DNA of 55,206 nt from Streptomyces longispororuber (GTDB taxonomy: Bacteria > Actinomycetota > Actinomycetes > Streptomycetales > Streptomycetaceae), in NCBI RefSeq assembly GCF_024448165.1, contig NZ_JAMOLN010000043.1, positions 1 to 55,206 of the forward strand, given 5' to 3'. The notes below the pieces were generated by a model that saw nothing but the letters and a program-made list of their open reading frames with translations, had not been told where the DNA came from and did no database searches. Both the position numbers and the translations under genes were made by a program. Positions 25,223 to 32,941 of this stretch are shown here, in pieces (within the stretch, counting starts at the first letter, position 1; each line of letters opens with the position of its first letter).

Positions 25223-26191
25223 ATGCGTGCACTTCTCGTGGTCAATCCGGCGGCAACCACCACCAGCGAGCGCACGCGTGATGTCTTGATCCACGCGCTG
25301 GCGAGCGAGATGAAGCTCGAGGCCGTCACCACCGAGTACCGCGGCCACGCCCGGGACCTCGGCCGGCAGGCCGCGGAGAGCAAGGACATCGAGCTGGTCG
25401 TCGCCCTCGGCGGCGACGGCACGGTCAACGAGGTCGTGAACGGCCTGCTGCACCACGGCCCCGACCTCGACCGCCTGCCGGGCCTCGCGGTCGTGCCCGG
25501 CGGCTCCACGAACGTCTTCGCCCGCGCCCTGGGTCTGCAGAACGAGCCCGTGGAGGCCACGGGACAGCTCCTGGACGCCCTGCGCGAGGGCCGGCAGCGC
25601 ACGGTGGGCCTGGGTCTCGCCGGAGGCACTCCCGGCACCGAGGACGAGGCGGTGCCGTCCCGCTGGTTCACGTTCAGTGCCGGCCTCGGTTTCGACGCGG
25701 GCGTCGTGGGCCGGGTCGAGCAGCAGCGGGAACGCGGCAAGCGTTCGACGCACGCCCTGTATGTGCGACAGGTGGTCCGCCAGTTCCTCGGCGAGCCCGA
25801 CCGCCGGCACGGCACGATCACGCTCGAACGCCCGGGCGAGGACCCGGTCACGGATCTGGTCGTCTCCATAGTCAGCAACACGTCCCCGTGGTCCTTCCTG
25901 GGCAACCGGCCGCTCTACCCGACGCCCCAGGCGTCCTTCGACACCGGCCTTGACGTGCTCGGATTGAAGAAACTGTCGACCCCGGCAGTGACCCGCTACG
26001 GCACCCAGCTGCTGATGTCGACCCCCGACCGGGGCCCCCACGGCAAGAACGCGGTCACGCTCCACGACCTGACCGACTTCACCTTGCATTCGAAGGTGCC
26101 CCTGCCCCTTCAGATGGACGGTGACCACCTCGGGCTGCGGACGAGCGTGACGTTCACAGGCGTACGCCGTGCACTGCGTGTGATTGTGTGA
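25223..26191 (+). CDS. Diacylglycerol kinase-family lipid kinase
   Basis: 322 aa. The DAGK catalytic motif is 'VVALGGDGTVNEVVNGLL' near residue 73, preceded by the start 'MRALLVVNPAATTTSERTRDVL'. 'AVVPGGSTNVFARALGL' is the second conserved loop (usually GTGND; here GGSTN). It phosphorylates a lipid such as diacylglycerol or a sphingosine-like base; the ligand is undefined. No Shine-Dalgarno precedes the ATG, but TACCCT (25210-25215) lies 7 nt before it, pointing to leaderless transcription. The frame from 25169 is less likely. It is followed by an inverted repeat and wblE. Confidence 0.87.
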   Translation: MRALLVVNPAATTTSERTRDVLIHALASEMKLEAVTTEYRGHARDLGRQAAESKDIELVVALGGDGTVNEVVNGLLHHGPDLDRLPGLAVVPGGSTNVFARALGLQNEPVEATGQLLDALREGRQRTVGLGLAGGTPGTEDEAVPSRWFTFSAGLGFDAGVVGRVEQQRERGKRSTHALYVRQVVRQFLGEPDRRHGTITLERPGEDPVTDLVVSIVSNTSPWSFLGNRPLYPTPQASFDTGLDVLGLKKLSTPAVTRYGTQLLMSTPDRGPHGKNAVTLHDLTDFTLHSKVPLPLQMDGDHLGLRTSVTFTGVRRALRVIV

Positions 26192-26510
26192 GTGGAAGGG
26201 CCCAAAGTCCTTTATCTCGAACGTTTGGGCCAGCATCCACCCCATGGAAGTACGGCTGTGACCTAGCCGACACCGAGGAATCAAAAAAAACTTTCCGGAA
26301 GGGGTTGTATCCGCCGCCGAGGTTTGCGAATCTCTACATGGCGCTCGGGACGGCCCGCAACATCGGCCCCACAGAGAGCCCGAATCCCCTCCTCAAAGCA
26401 ACGGACCACCGTCGCGTATGTGACGTTCGGCCCTTCACTTGTTGAGGGATTCGTGAAAGCGTTCACATTCACAAGCAACCTGCACGTAATACCAAGGAGA
26501 GGTAGCAGCC
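26192..26510 (+). promoter_or_regulatory. Leader region of wblE with upstream hairpin
   Basis: A 319-bp non-coding stretch. It starts with the hairpin GGCCCAAA (26199-26206)/TTTGGGCC (26224-26231), probably ending the lipid-kinase transcript. An AT-rich part follows (26280-26300). Near 26451-26464, GTGAA and TTCAC form a short inverted repeat about 50 bp before wblE. No small ORF with a ribosome site is evident. Confidence 0.5.
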
Positions 26511-26768
26511 ATGGACTGGCGTCACAACGCCGTTTGCCGCGAAGAAGACCCCGAGCTCTTCTTCCCCATCGGCAACACTGGTCCTGCGCTGCTGCAGATC
26601 GAGGAAGCCAAGGCCGTCTGCCGTCGCTGCCCCGTCATGGAGCAGTGCCTGCAGTGGGCGCTCGAGTCCGGCCAGGACTCCGGCGTCTGGGGTGGCCTCA
26701 GCGAGGACGAGCGCCGCGCGATGAAGCGCCGCGCCGCTCGCAACCGGGCCCGTCAGGCCTCCGCCTGA
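26511..26768 (+). CDS. wblE: WhiB-like iron-sulfur regulator WblE
   Basis: 85 aa, ATG with AAGGAGAGG upstream. Four cysteines, C9, C37, C40 and C46, bind a [4Fe-4S] cluster (C-x27-C-x2-C-x5-C). The GVWGG turn ('DSGVWGGLSEDERR') and the basic tail 'KRRAARNRARQ' for DNA follow. It is the short WblE/WhiB1 type. WhiB proteins bind the principal sigma factor and respond to NO or redox. The neighbour on the other side is a PdtaS-like kinase, as with whiB1-pdtaS in Mycobacterium. A long terminator follows. Confidence 0.95.
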   Translation: MDWRHNAVCREEDPELFFPIGNTGPALLQIEEAKAVCRRCPVMEQCLQWALESGQDSGVWGGLSEDERRAMKRRAARNRARQASA

Positions 26769-26899
26769 TTCCCCACCCCGTTCGAGCCTGAGCCCGGCGG
26801 CGCGTACAGCGAGTACGCATCTCCCGCCCCCGAGCCGCAGCGCGCAGTACCCCCGATGCTCCCCCAGGCTCAGCCCGGGACATGACCCGAGCAACGCGA

Positions 26900-26944
26900 G
26901 CAGTGAGCCCCGGACCGTTCAACGGTCCGGGGCTCACTGCTGTT
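26900..26944 (+). terminator. Terminator after wblE
   Basis: An 18-bp stem, GCAGTGAGCCCCGGACCG (26900-26917), loop TTCAA, complement at 26923-26940, followed by TGTTT. It lies 131 bp past wblE. The 26769-26899 stretch before it has no gene. Confidence 0.88.
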
Positions 26945-26989
26945 TGCGTCTGCGCAGTGTCTACGGAGGAGCCGCAGCGCGCCTACGAC

Positions 26990-27033
26990 TCTGCGTAGGC
27001 GGCTGCTTCTGCGTAGGCGGCTACTTCTGCGAG
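26990..27033. repeat. 18-bp tandem repeat at the 3' end of pdtaS
   Basis: TCTGCGTAGGCGGCTGCT (26990-27007) is followed by TCTGCGTAGGCGGCTACT (27008-27025), then a partial third unit TCTGCGAG. The array straddles the stop codon of the kinase gene (27021-27023). Confidence 0.7.
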
Positions 27034-28487
27034 TTGACCGGGATGTCGAGGACGACCCGGGTGCCGCGCTCCGGGGCCGGCACCATGTCGAACGATCCGC
27101 CCAACTCGCCCTCCACCAAGGTGCGGACGATCTGCAGCCCCAGGTTCCCGGCCCGCTTCGGGTCGAAGCCCTCGGGCAGTCCGACGCCGTCGTCCTGGAC
27201 GGTGATCAGCAGCCGGGCCTCCTTGCTGGTGCCGCCGCGGACGGCCGAGACCTCCACCGTGCCGGTGTCGCCCTGCCGGTAGCCGTGCTCAAGTGCGTTC
27301 TGCAGCACCTCGGTCAGGACCATCGACAGCGGGGTGGCCACCTCGGCGTCCAGGATCCCGAAGCGTCCCGTGCGCCGGCCCGTCACCTGGCCCGGCGAGA
27401 TCTCCGCCACCATCGCGAGGACCCGGTCGGCGATCTCGTCGAACTCCACGCGCTCGTCCAGGTTCTGGGAGAGCGTCTCGTGCACGATCGCGATCGAACC
27501 CACGCGCCGGACCGCTTCCTCCAGCGCCTCGCGCCCCCGGTCCGACTCGATGCGCCGGGCCTGCAGGCGCAGCAGCGCGGCGACGGTCTGCAGGTTGTTC
27601 TTCACCCGGTGGTGGATCTCCCGGATGGTCGCGTCCTTGGTGATCAATTCCCGCTCGCGGCGCCGCAGTTCGGTGACGTCGCGGAGCAGCACGAGGGAAC
27701 CGATCCTGGTCCCCTTCGGCTTGAGCGGGATCGCGCGCAGCTGGATCGAGCCCTCCTCGCCCTCGATCTCGAACTCGCGCGGCGCCCAGCCACTGGCCAC
27801 CTTGGCGAGCGCCTCGTCCACCGGTCCGCGGGACGGGGCGAGTTCGGCCGTGGTGGTGCCGAGGTGGTGGCCGACCAGATCGGCCTGGAAGCCGAGGCGG
27901 TGGTACGCGGACAGGGCGTTGGGCGACGCGTACTGGACGACCCCGTCGGCGTCGAGCCGGATCAGTCCGTCGCCCACGCGCGGGGACGCGTCCATGTCGA
28001 CCTGCTGCCCCGGGAAGGGGAACGATCCGGCCGCGATCATCTGCGCGAGGTCGGACGCCGACTGGAGGTAGGTCAGCTCCAGGCGCGACGGCGTACGGAC
28101 GGTCAGCAGGTTCGTGTTGCGCGCGATGACGCCGAGGACGCGGCCCTCCCTGCGTACGGGGATGGACTCGACCCGGACCGGGACCTCCTCGCGCCACTCG
28201 GGGTCGCCCTCGCGCACGATGCGGCCCTCGTCGAGCGCGGCGTCCAGCATCGGGCGGCGGCCGCGCGGCACCAGGTGGCCGACCATGTCGTCCTGGTAGG
28301 ACGTGGGCCCGGTGTTGGGGCGCATCTGCGCGACGGAGACGTACCGCGTGCCGTCGCGCGTGGGCACCCACAGGACGAGGTCGGCGAAGGAGAGGTCGGA
28401 GAGCAACTGCCACTCCGAGACCAGCAGATGCAGCCACTCGAGGTCGGAGTCACCGAGGGCGGTGTGCTGGCGTACGAGATCGTTCAT
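27021..28487 (-). CDS. pdtaS: PdtaS-type sensor histidine kinase (GAF-PAS-HisKA_2)
   Basis: 488 aa from MNDLVRQHTALGDSD. A GAF-like sensor occupies about 20-155 and a PAS domain about 165-270 ('GLIRLDADGVVQYASPNALSAYHRLGF'). The HisKA_2 box 'REIHHRVKNNLQTVAALLRLQARR' places the phospho-His at 292/293. The HATPase part has 'VLTEVLQNALEHG' (N box), 'VQDDGVGLPEGF' and 'LGLQIVRTLV'. There are no membrane segments, so it is cytosolic. Orthologues phosphorylate the ANTAR antiterminator PdtaR, which is not in this window. It is convergent with wblE, mirroring mycobacterial whiB1-pdtaS. The extension to 28697 is repeat-derived and rejected. Confidence 0.92.
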   Translation of the reverse strand: MNDLVRQHTALGDSDLEWLHLLVSEWQLLSDLSFADLVLWVPTRDGTRYVSVAQMRPNTGPTSYQDDMVGHLVPRGRRPMLDAALDEGRIVREGDPEWREEVPVRVESIPVRREGRVLGVIARNTNLLTVRTPSRLELTYLQSASDLAQMIAAGSFPFPGQQVDMDASPRVGDGLIRLDADGVVQYASPNALSAYHRLGFQADLVGHHLGTTTAELAPSRGPVDEALAKVASGWAPREFEIEGEEGSIQLRAIPLKPKGTRIGSLVLLRDVTELRRRERELITKDATIREIHHRVKNNLQTVAALLRLQARRIESDRGREALEEAVRRVGSIAIVHETLSQNLDERVEFDEIADRVLAMVAEISPGQVTGRRTGRFGILDAEVATPLSMVLTEVLQNALEHGYRQGDTGTVEVSAVRGGTSKEARLLITVQDDGVGLPEGFDPKRAGNLGLQIVRTLVEGELGGSFDMVPAPERGTRVVLDIPVNSQK

Positions 28488-28530
28488 GGAGGGCACGAGC
28501 CCGAGCGTACCTGTCGGTCGGCAGGGCCCC

Positions 28531-28620
28531 GAATCGATCGGTATCGCCTCTGACCGACGGAGGTCGGCGGGTGTCGGCGGGTATCGACGAGTGTCGACAG
28601 GTATCGCCAGGTATCGCCCC
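28531..28620. repeat. 10-bp helically phased tandem repeat upstream of pdtaS
   Basis: At least six consecutive 10-bp units run from 28561 to 28620 with the pattern GTRTCGVCRG-like: AGGTCGGCGG, GTGTCGGCGG, GTATCGACGA, GTGTCGACAG, GTATCGCCAG, GTATCGCCCC. Earlier units in the same phase (GTATCGCCTC at 28541, GAATCGATCG at 28531) are degenerate. It sits 44-133 bp before the kinase start. Confidence 0.85.
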
Positions 28621-28912
28621 GGAAAGACCGACGGGCCGCGGCGCCGGGGGTCGGGACCCTCAACCCTTTCCCTGGCACCGCAGCCCTTCAGGTGCATCGA
28701 CGTCCAGGTGTGCGGTCCCGTCTGTCGATCGAGGATCCGGCGCAGTCAGGGCAGAGAGCGCGGTTCCTCTGTCCGTCCTCCTGTGCGGGGAGGGCGGAGG
28801 TCTCAGTTACGCATTGTGGACTAGACCATTCTCCGATGTCCATGCATCGACGGAGGTTTGTTGTCGTCTCTTCCTCCGACGACGGAGCCCACGGCTACTC
28901 CAACGTACGCCC
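28621..28912. other. Non-coding stretch between pdtaS repeats and TetR gene
   Basis: About 290 bp. It contains a palindrome very like a DasR site (28815-28830, listed separately) and several GGAGG/CCTCC inverted segments near 28848-28881 that may terminate the TetR gene. No reading frame here has convincing codon bias or a ribosome site. Confidence 0.5.
28815..28830. promoter_or_regulatory. Orphan DasR-responsive (dre-like) site
   Basis: TGTGGACTAGACCATT. The core GTGGACTAGACCA is identical to the site upstream of dasR at 37994-38006, and matches the dre pattern TGGTCTAGACCA with one mismatch. It lies about 330 bp upstream of pdtaS and 83 bp past the TetR gene end. Confidence 0.6.
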
Positions 28913-29536
28913 TCACCCACGGGTGCCGGGCACGACCGGTTCATTCTGAGGCCAGACCGTCATCGCGAGATCGGCGACGGCCTCCAGCTCGGCGCGGCTC
29001 GCGCCGTCCCGCGACTGCTGCGACATGCCCTGGAACACGGCCCCGACGAAGCGGGTGAGCGCCGCGGTGTCCGTGCCGGACGGCAGCTCTCCGGCGTCCA
29101 CTCCCTGCCGGAGCCGGTCCTCGATGGCGGCGAGGCTGGCGCCGCGCTGGTCCCGGAGGGCCTGCTCGACCTCGGGGGTCGTGCAGTTCGTCGCGGCGTG
29201 GATCACCAGGCAGCCGTGCGGGTGCCCGGGGTCGGTGAACTCGTCGGCCGCCTCGCGCAGCAGCCGGGCGATCGCCCCGCGCGCCGTGGGCTCCTCGGTC
29301 AGGGCGCGGCCGGGGCCCGAGCCGTGCGTGACGCCGTAGACCCGCACGACCTCCTCGAACAACGAGCGCTTGTCGCCGAACGCGGCGTACAGGCTCGGGG
29401 CCCCGATGCCCATCTCGCGGGTCAGGTCGGAGACCGAGGTCGCCTCGTAGCCGTTCTCCCAGAAGGCGCGCATGGCCTTCTCCAGGGCGGTCTCCCGGTC
29501 GAACGAACGGGGCCGCCCGCGCTGCTTGGTCGCCAT
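28913..29536 (-). CDS. TetR/AcrR-family regulator
   Basis: 207 aa. N-terminal HTH 'RPRSFDRETALEKAMRAFWENGYEATSVSDLTREMGIGAPSLYAAFGDKRSLFEEVV' at residues 8-65. The C-terminal domain, with 'HPHGCLVIHAATNCTTPEVE', is of the TetR_C type seen in regulators of SDR/oxidoreductase genes. It diverges from the SDR gene by 109 bp, and a near-palindrome lies in between. It probably represses the SDR gene and itself; the ligand is unknown. Confidence 0.9.
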   Translation of the reverse strand: MATKQRGRPRSFDRETALEKAMRAFWENGYEATSVSDLTREMGIGAPSLYAAFGDKRSLFEEVVRVYGVTHGSGPGRALTEEPTARGAIARLLREAADEFTDPGHPHGCLVIHAATNCTTPEVEQALRDQRGASLAAIEDRLRQGVDAGELPSGTDTAALTRFVGAVFQGMSQQSRDGASRAELEAVADLAMTVWPQNEPVVPGTRG

Positions 29537-29596
29537 GGGGTGAATTCTATAGCGCCCACTAGAAAACCGGGTCGGGCGTGCGCTACGGTCTTTCTC

Positions 29597-29608
29597 TAAC
29601 GATCGCTA
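29597..29608. promoter_or_regulatory. Candidate TetR operator before the SDR gene
   Basis: TAACGATCGCTA is a 12-bp palindrome with one mismatch pair, placed 38 bp before the SDR start. A second partial copy (TATAGCG) lies near the TetR gene start. Confidence 0.45.
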
Positions 29609-29645
29609 CAGATATGTGCGACGAGCATGAGAGGGGGCGTCCGGG

Positions 29646-30398
29646 ATGGGCGTACTCACGGGCAGGACGGCGTTGGTCACGGGGGCGAGCCGGGGTATCG
29701 GGCGGGGCGTCGCCGAGCGGCTCGCACGGGACGGGGCACGGGTCGCGGTGCACTACGGGACGAACGAGGCGGCGGCGAAGGAGACCGTGGCGGCGATCGA
29801 GGCGGCCGGCGGGTCGGCGTTCGCGCTCGGGGTGGAGCTCGGTACGCCGGGCGCGGCCGAGGAGGTGTGGGCGAGGTTCGACGCGCGGGCGGACGGCCTG
29901 GACATCCTCGTGAACAACGCGGCGGTGCCCACGTCGAGCGCGTTCGAGGCGATCGACGAGGCCGAGTTCGACCGGCTCTTCACGGTGAACACCAGGGCGC
30001 CGTTCTTCCTCACCCGGCTCGCGGCGGAACGACTGCGGGACGGCGGCCGCATCATCAACATCTCCTCGGGCGCCACGCGGACGACGGCCATGGCCGAGCT
30101 CATGCCGTACGCGATGACGAAGGGCGCGCTGGAGGTCTTCACGCGGTACCTGGCCCGGGTGCTCGGCCCGCGCGGGATCACGGCGAACACGGTGGCGCCG
30201 GGCATCGTCGACACGGACGTGAACGCGCAGTGGCTGCGCTCCAGTGACGAGGCGTGGGCCGGGGCGGCGGCCTTCTCGGCGCTCGGCAAGGTGGGGACAC
30301 CGGCGGAGATAGCCGACGTGGTGGCGTTCCTGGCGTCGCCGGACGGTCGGTGGGTGACGGGGCAGTGGGTCGATGCGACGGGGGGTTCCTTGATCTGA
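29646..30398 (+). CDS. Short-chain dehydrogenase/reductase
   Basis: 250 aa, ATG with GGGGG-type purine stretch upstream. Cofactor motif 'TGASRGIGRGVAERL' at 12-26, 'ILVNNAAVPTSSAF' and the catalytic set Ser in 'NISSGATR', then Y-x3-K in 'PYAMTKGALEVF'. 'VAPGIVDTDVN' and 'GRWVTGQWVDATGG' complete a classical FabG-like SDR. It is NADP-preferring by the 'HYGTNEAAA' beta-2 loop (inference). Substrate unknown; probable target of the divergent TetR. Confidence 0.92.
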   Translation: MGVLTGRTALVTGASRGIGRGVAERLARDGARVAVHYGTNEAAAKETVAAIEAAGGSAFALGVELGTPGAAEEVWARFDARADGLDILVNNAAVPTSSAFEAIDEAEFDRLFTVNTRAPFFLTRLAAERLRDGGRIINISSGATRTTAMAELMPYAMTKGALEVFTRYLARVLGPRGITANTVAPGIVDTDVNAQWLRSSDEAWAGAAAFSALGKVGTPAEIADVVAFLASPDGRWVTGQWVDATGGSLI

Positions 30399-30534
30399 GG
30401 GTCTTCCCGCCCCGGGTCCGCCTCGCCTCCCGGGACCGAAGACCGGACCGACGGCACCCACGGCCGTGACGGCACCCGCGGCTGTGGCGGCACCCACGGC
30501 CGTGACGGCTGTGACGACCCGACGGCCCGACGGC

Positions 30535-31725
30535 CTACCTCGTCTCCGTGACCTTCGCGAGGGCGCGGGGTGCGTCCGGGTCCTGGCCGCGGGCGATCGT
30601 CACCTCGTAGGCGAGCAGTTGCAGCGGCAGGATCTCCAGCACCGGCTGCACCTCCTCCGCCACCCCGTCGGTCGCCAGCACGAAGCCGGCGGAGGCCCGG
30701 TCGACCTGGGCCTGGGGGCCGATCACCATGAGGTCGGCGCCGCGCCCGCGCAGCCGGTCGAGGACGGGCTGGAGCGCCTCGCCGCCCCTGCCGTCGGTGA
30801 CCACGGCGATGACCGGGGAGATGTTGTCGACCATGGCGAGCGGGCCGTGCAGCAGGTCGGCGCCGGAGTAGGCCAGCGCGGGGATGTAGCTGGTCTCCAT
30901 CAGCTTGAGGGCCGCTTCCTTGGCGGTCGGATAGCCGTAGCCACGGGAGGTGATCACCATGCGTTCGGCGAAGCGGTAGCGGGAGGCCAGGGTGCGGACC
31001 TCGTCCTGGCGGTCGATCAGCCGGGTCATGTGGTCGGGCAGCACGGCGGCGGCCGAGCCGTCCCCGCCCCGGAGTCCCTCGACGAAGAGGTAGAGCGCGA
31101 GCAGGGACGCGGTGTAGGTCTTCGTCGCGGGGAGCGCCTTCTCCGGTCCGGCCATGATGTCGATGTGGTGCTCGGAGACGGCGGCGAGCGGGGAGTCCGG
31201 GTTGTTGGTCACGGCGAGGGTGATCGCGCCGGCCTCGCGGGCGGCCTTCGTCGAGGCGACCAGGTCGGGCGAGCCGCCGGACTGGCTGACGGTGATGACG
31301 AGGACGTCGCGCAGGTCGGGGCGGGCGCCGTAGGCCGTCGTGGTGGACATCGAGGCGAGGCCGCAGGGCAGGCCGAGCTGGATCTCCAGGAGGTACTTGG
31401 CGTAGAGGGCGGCGTTGTCGGAGGTGCCGCGGGCGGTGAGGAGGACGAAGCGGGGGGTGCGGGCGGCGACCTGGCGGGCCACGTCCTGGATGCGCGGGGC
31501 ACCGGTGGCGAGGAGGCGGCGCAGCACGTCGGGCTGTTCGCGGATCTCGCGGGCCATGATCCGCCCGGGCCGGTCCTGAGCTCGCGGCTCCGATCGCTCT
31601 GACCGATCCGACCTGTCCGACCGATCCGACCTGTCCGACCGATCCGCCGGCTTCCCGGTAGGGCCCGAGGGCGGCCCGCCCGGCGGCTGGTCCTGGGGGG
31701 CCGGGGCAGAGGGCGTGGCGGGCAT
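30535..31725 (-). CDS. SIS-domain sugar-phosphate isomerase/deaminase-like protein
   Basis: 396 aa from MPATPSAPAP with CGGAGG upstream. The N-terminal ~55 residues are Pro/Gly-rich, then a (DRS)n tract. Two SIS domains follow: 'FVLLTARGTSDNAALYAKYLLE', 'VITVSQSGGSPDLVASTKAA', then 'MVITSRGYGYPTAKEAALKLMETSYIPALAYSGADLLHGP', the glucosamine-6-phosphate synthase-type isomerase fold without the glutaminase. Such proteins act as glucosamine-6-phosphate deaminases (NagB-II) or as GlcNAc-6-phosphate dehydratase (NagS type). It diverges from nagB with a DasR site between them, supporting a role in aminosugar phosphate metabolism. Which reaction it performs is not decided by sequence. Confidence 0.85.
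   Translation of the reverse strand: MPATPSAPAPQDQPPGGPPSGPTGKPADRSDRSDRSDRSDRSERSEPRAQDRPGRIMAREIREQPDVLRRLLATGAPRIQDVARQVAARTPRFVLLTARGTSDNAALYAKYLLEIQLGLPCGLASMSTTTAYGARPDLRDVLVITVSQSGGSPDLVASTKAAREAGAITLAVTNNPDSPLAAVSEHHIDIMAGPEKALPATKTYTASLLALYLFVEGLRGGDGSAAAVLPDHMTRLIDRQDEVRTLASRYRFAERMVITSRGYGYPTAKEAALKLMETSYIPALAYSGADLLHGPLAMVDNISPVIAVVTDGRGGEALQPVLDRLRGRGADLMVIGPQAQVDRASAGFVLATDGVAEEVQPVLEILPLQLLAYEVTIARGQDPDAPRALAKVTETR
31601..31645. repeat. 18-bp coding repeat giving the Asp-Arg-Ser tract
   Basis: GACCGATCCGACCTGTCC occurs perfectly twice (31601-31618, 31619-31636) plus half a copy to 31645, inside the SIS gene. It encodes the (D-R-S)n linker between the N-terminus and the SIS domains. 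Confidence 0.9.
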
Positions 31726-32081
31726 GCGGGCACCTCCGGTACGTGGGCACGGCCCGGCGCCTGCTGACCCCGGACACCTTCCACCCTCCACTGTGGCCGC
31801 CGACCGTGCGCCCCGCCCAGCGGAAGGGCTTCCCGGGGGACGCGCACCCGGGGCTGACCGGCCACGCAGGGCCCGCGCCGGCTCGGCCGTCCCGCCATGA
31901 CGGGGGCGCGGCAGGGCGGTCACCCCCTGGGCGGATGCCCCGACGTGCCGTGGGTCGGTGCAGCGCGGAGCATGGACGGGGTGGGGTCCGTGGAGGGCCT
32001 GACCGGCAGGGTGTCGCTCTGCTAGATTGGTCTATACCACCGTCTTCTCCAGTCCCCTCTGACCAGAACGGCAGGCCCAGC
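31726..32081. promoter_or_regulatory. Divergent control region of SIS gene and nagB with a dre site
   Basis: A 356-bp gap. A DasR site, ATTGGTCTATACCACC (32026-32041), lies 41 bp before the nagB GTG and matches the dre consensus in at least 12 of 16 positions. The remainder is GC-rich without an obvious gene. The dre is ~300 bp from the SIS start, so control of that gene is less certain. Confidence 0.75.
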
Positions 32082-32867
32082 GTGGAAGTTGTGATCGTTC
32101 CGGACGCCAAGGCAGGTGGCGAGCTGATCGCCGAGGCCATGGCCCAGCTGCTGCGACGCAAGCCCGACGCATTGCTGGGGGTAGCCACCGGCTCGACCCC
32201 GCTCCCCATCTATCAGGCACTGACGGCCAAGGTGCGCGGCGGCGAGGTCGACGCGTCCAAGGCGCGGATCGCCCAGCTCGACGAGTACGTGGGGCTGCCG
32301 ACCGGGCACCCCGAGTCGTACCGCGCGACCGTGCTGCGCGAGGTCGTGGAGCCGCTCGGGCTCGGCGAGGGCTCGTTCATCGGCCCCGACGGCAGCGCCG
32401 ACGACGTGCAGGCCGCCTGCGAGGCGTACGACAAGGCGCTGGCCGAGGCCGGCGGCGTCGACCTGCAGCTGCTCGGCATCGGGACCGACGGGCACATCGG
32501 GTTCAACGAACCGTGTTCGTCGATCGCGTCCAGGACCCGGATCAAGACGCTCACCGAGCAGACGATCACGGACAACGCGCGGTTCTTCGACGGGGACCTG
32601 AGCCAGGTCCCGCGGCACGTCATCACCCAGGGCATCGGCACCATCCTGGAGGCGCGGCACCTGGTGCTGCTCGCCACGGGCGAGGGGAAGGCCGACGCCG
32701 TCGCCGCGACCGTCGAGGGACCCGTCGCCTCCGTGGTGCCCGCGTCCGCGCTGCAGCTGCACCCGCACGCGACCGTGGTCGTGGACGAGGCCGCCGCGTC
32801 CAAGCTGAAGCTCGCCGACTACTTCCGGCACACATACGTCAACAAGCCGGAGTGGCAGGGCCTGTAG
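32082..32867 (+). CDS. nagB: Glucosamine-6-phosphate deaminase
   Basis: 261 aa, GTG start. It converts GlcN-6-P to fructose-6-P and ammonia. Motifs: 'LLGVATGSTPLPIYQAL' (phosphate loop), 'RIAQLDEYVGLP' (catalytic Asp), 'LQLLGIGTDGHIGFNEP' (catalytic His), and the lid 'RHVITQGIGTILEARHLVLLATGEGKA'. Length fits NagB. The upstream dre site places it under DasR, which is inactivated by GlcN-6-P, so the enzyme also removes the regulator's signal. Followed by a bidirectional terminator. Confidence 0.96.
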   Translation: MEVVIVPDAKAGGELIAEAMAQLLRRKPDALLGVATGSTPLPIYQALTAKVRGGEVDASKARIAQLDEYVGLPTGHPESYRATVLREVVEPLGLGEGSFIGPDGSADDVQAACEAYDKALAEAGGVDLQLLGIGTDGHIGFNEPCSSIASRTRIKTLTEQTITDNARFFDGDLSQVPRHVITQGIGTILEARHLVLLATGEGKADAVAATVEGPVASVVPASALQLHPHATVVVDEAAASKLKLADYFRHTYVNKPEWQGL

Positions 32868-32890
32868 CCGAGCCGCTCCGCACATGACGG

Positions 32891-32921
32891 TGCCGGTCAC
32901 CCCCGCCCGGGGTGACCGGCA
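32891..32921. terminator. Bidirectional terminator between nagB and GH3 gene
   Basis: A 13-bp stem, TGCCGGTCACCCC (32891-32903), loop CGCCC, GGGGTGACCGGCA (32909-32921), centrally placed between the two convergent genes. Confidence 0.85.
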
Positions 32922-32941
32922 CTGTCGGTTCCACGCGTCGG

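Noticed and set aside
28571..28949. Possible plus-strand small genes downstream of the orphan dre site
   Set aside because: No ribosome site, poor codon bias and no recognisable motif, so not annotated as a gene.
29753..32209. Open frame of 818 codons on the minus strand
   Set aside because: Antisense to the SDR gene and out of frame with the SIS gene; composition is typical of a shadow frame.
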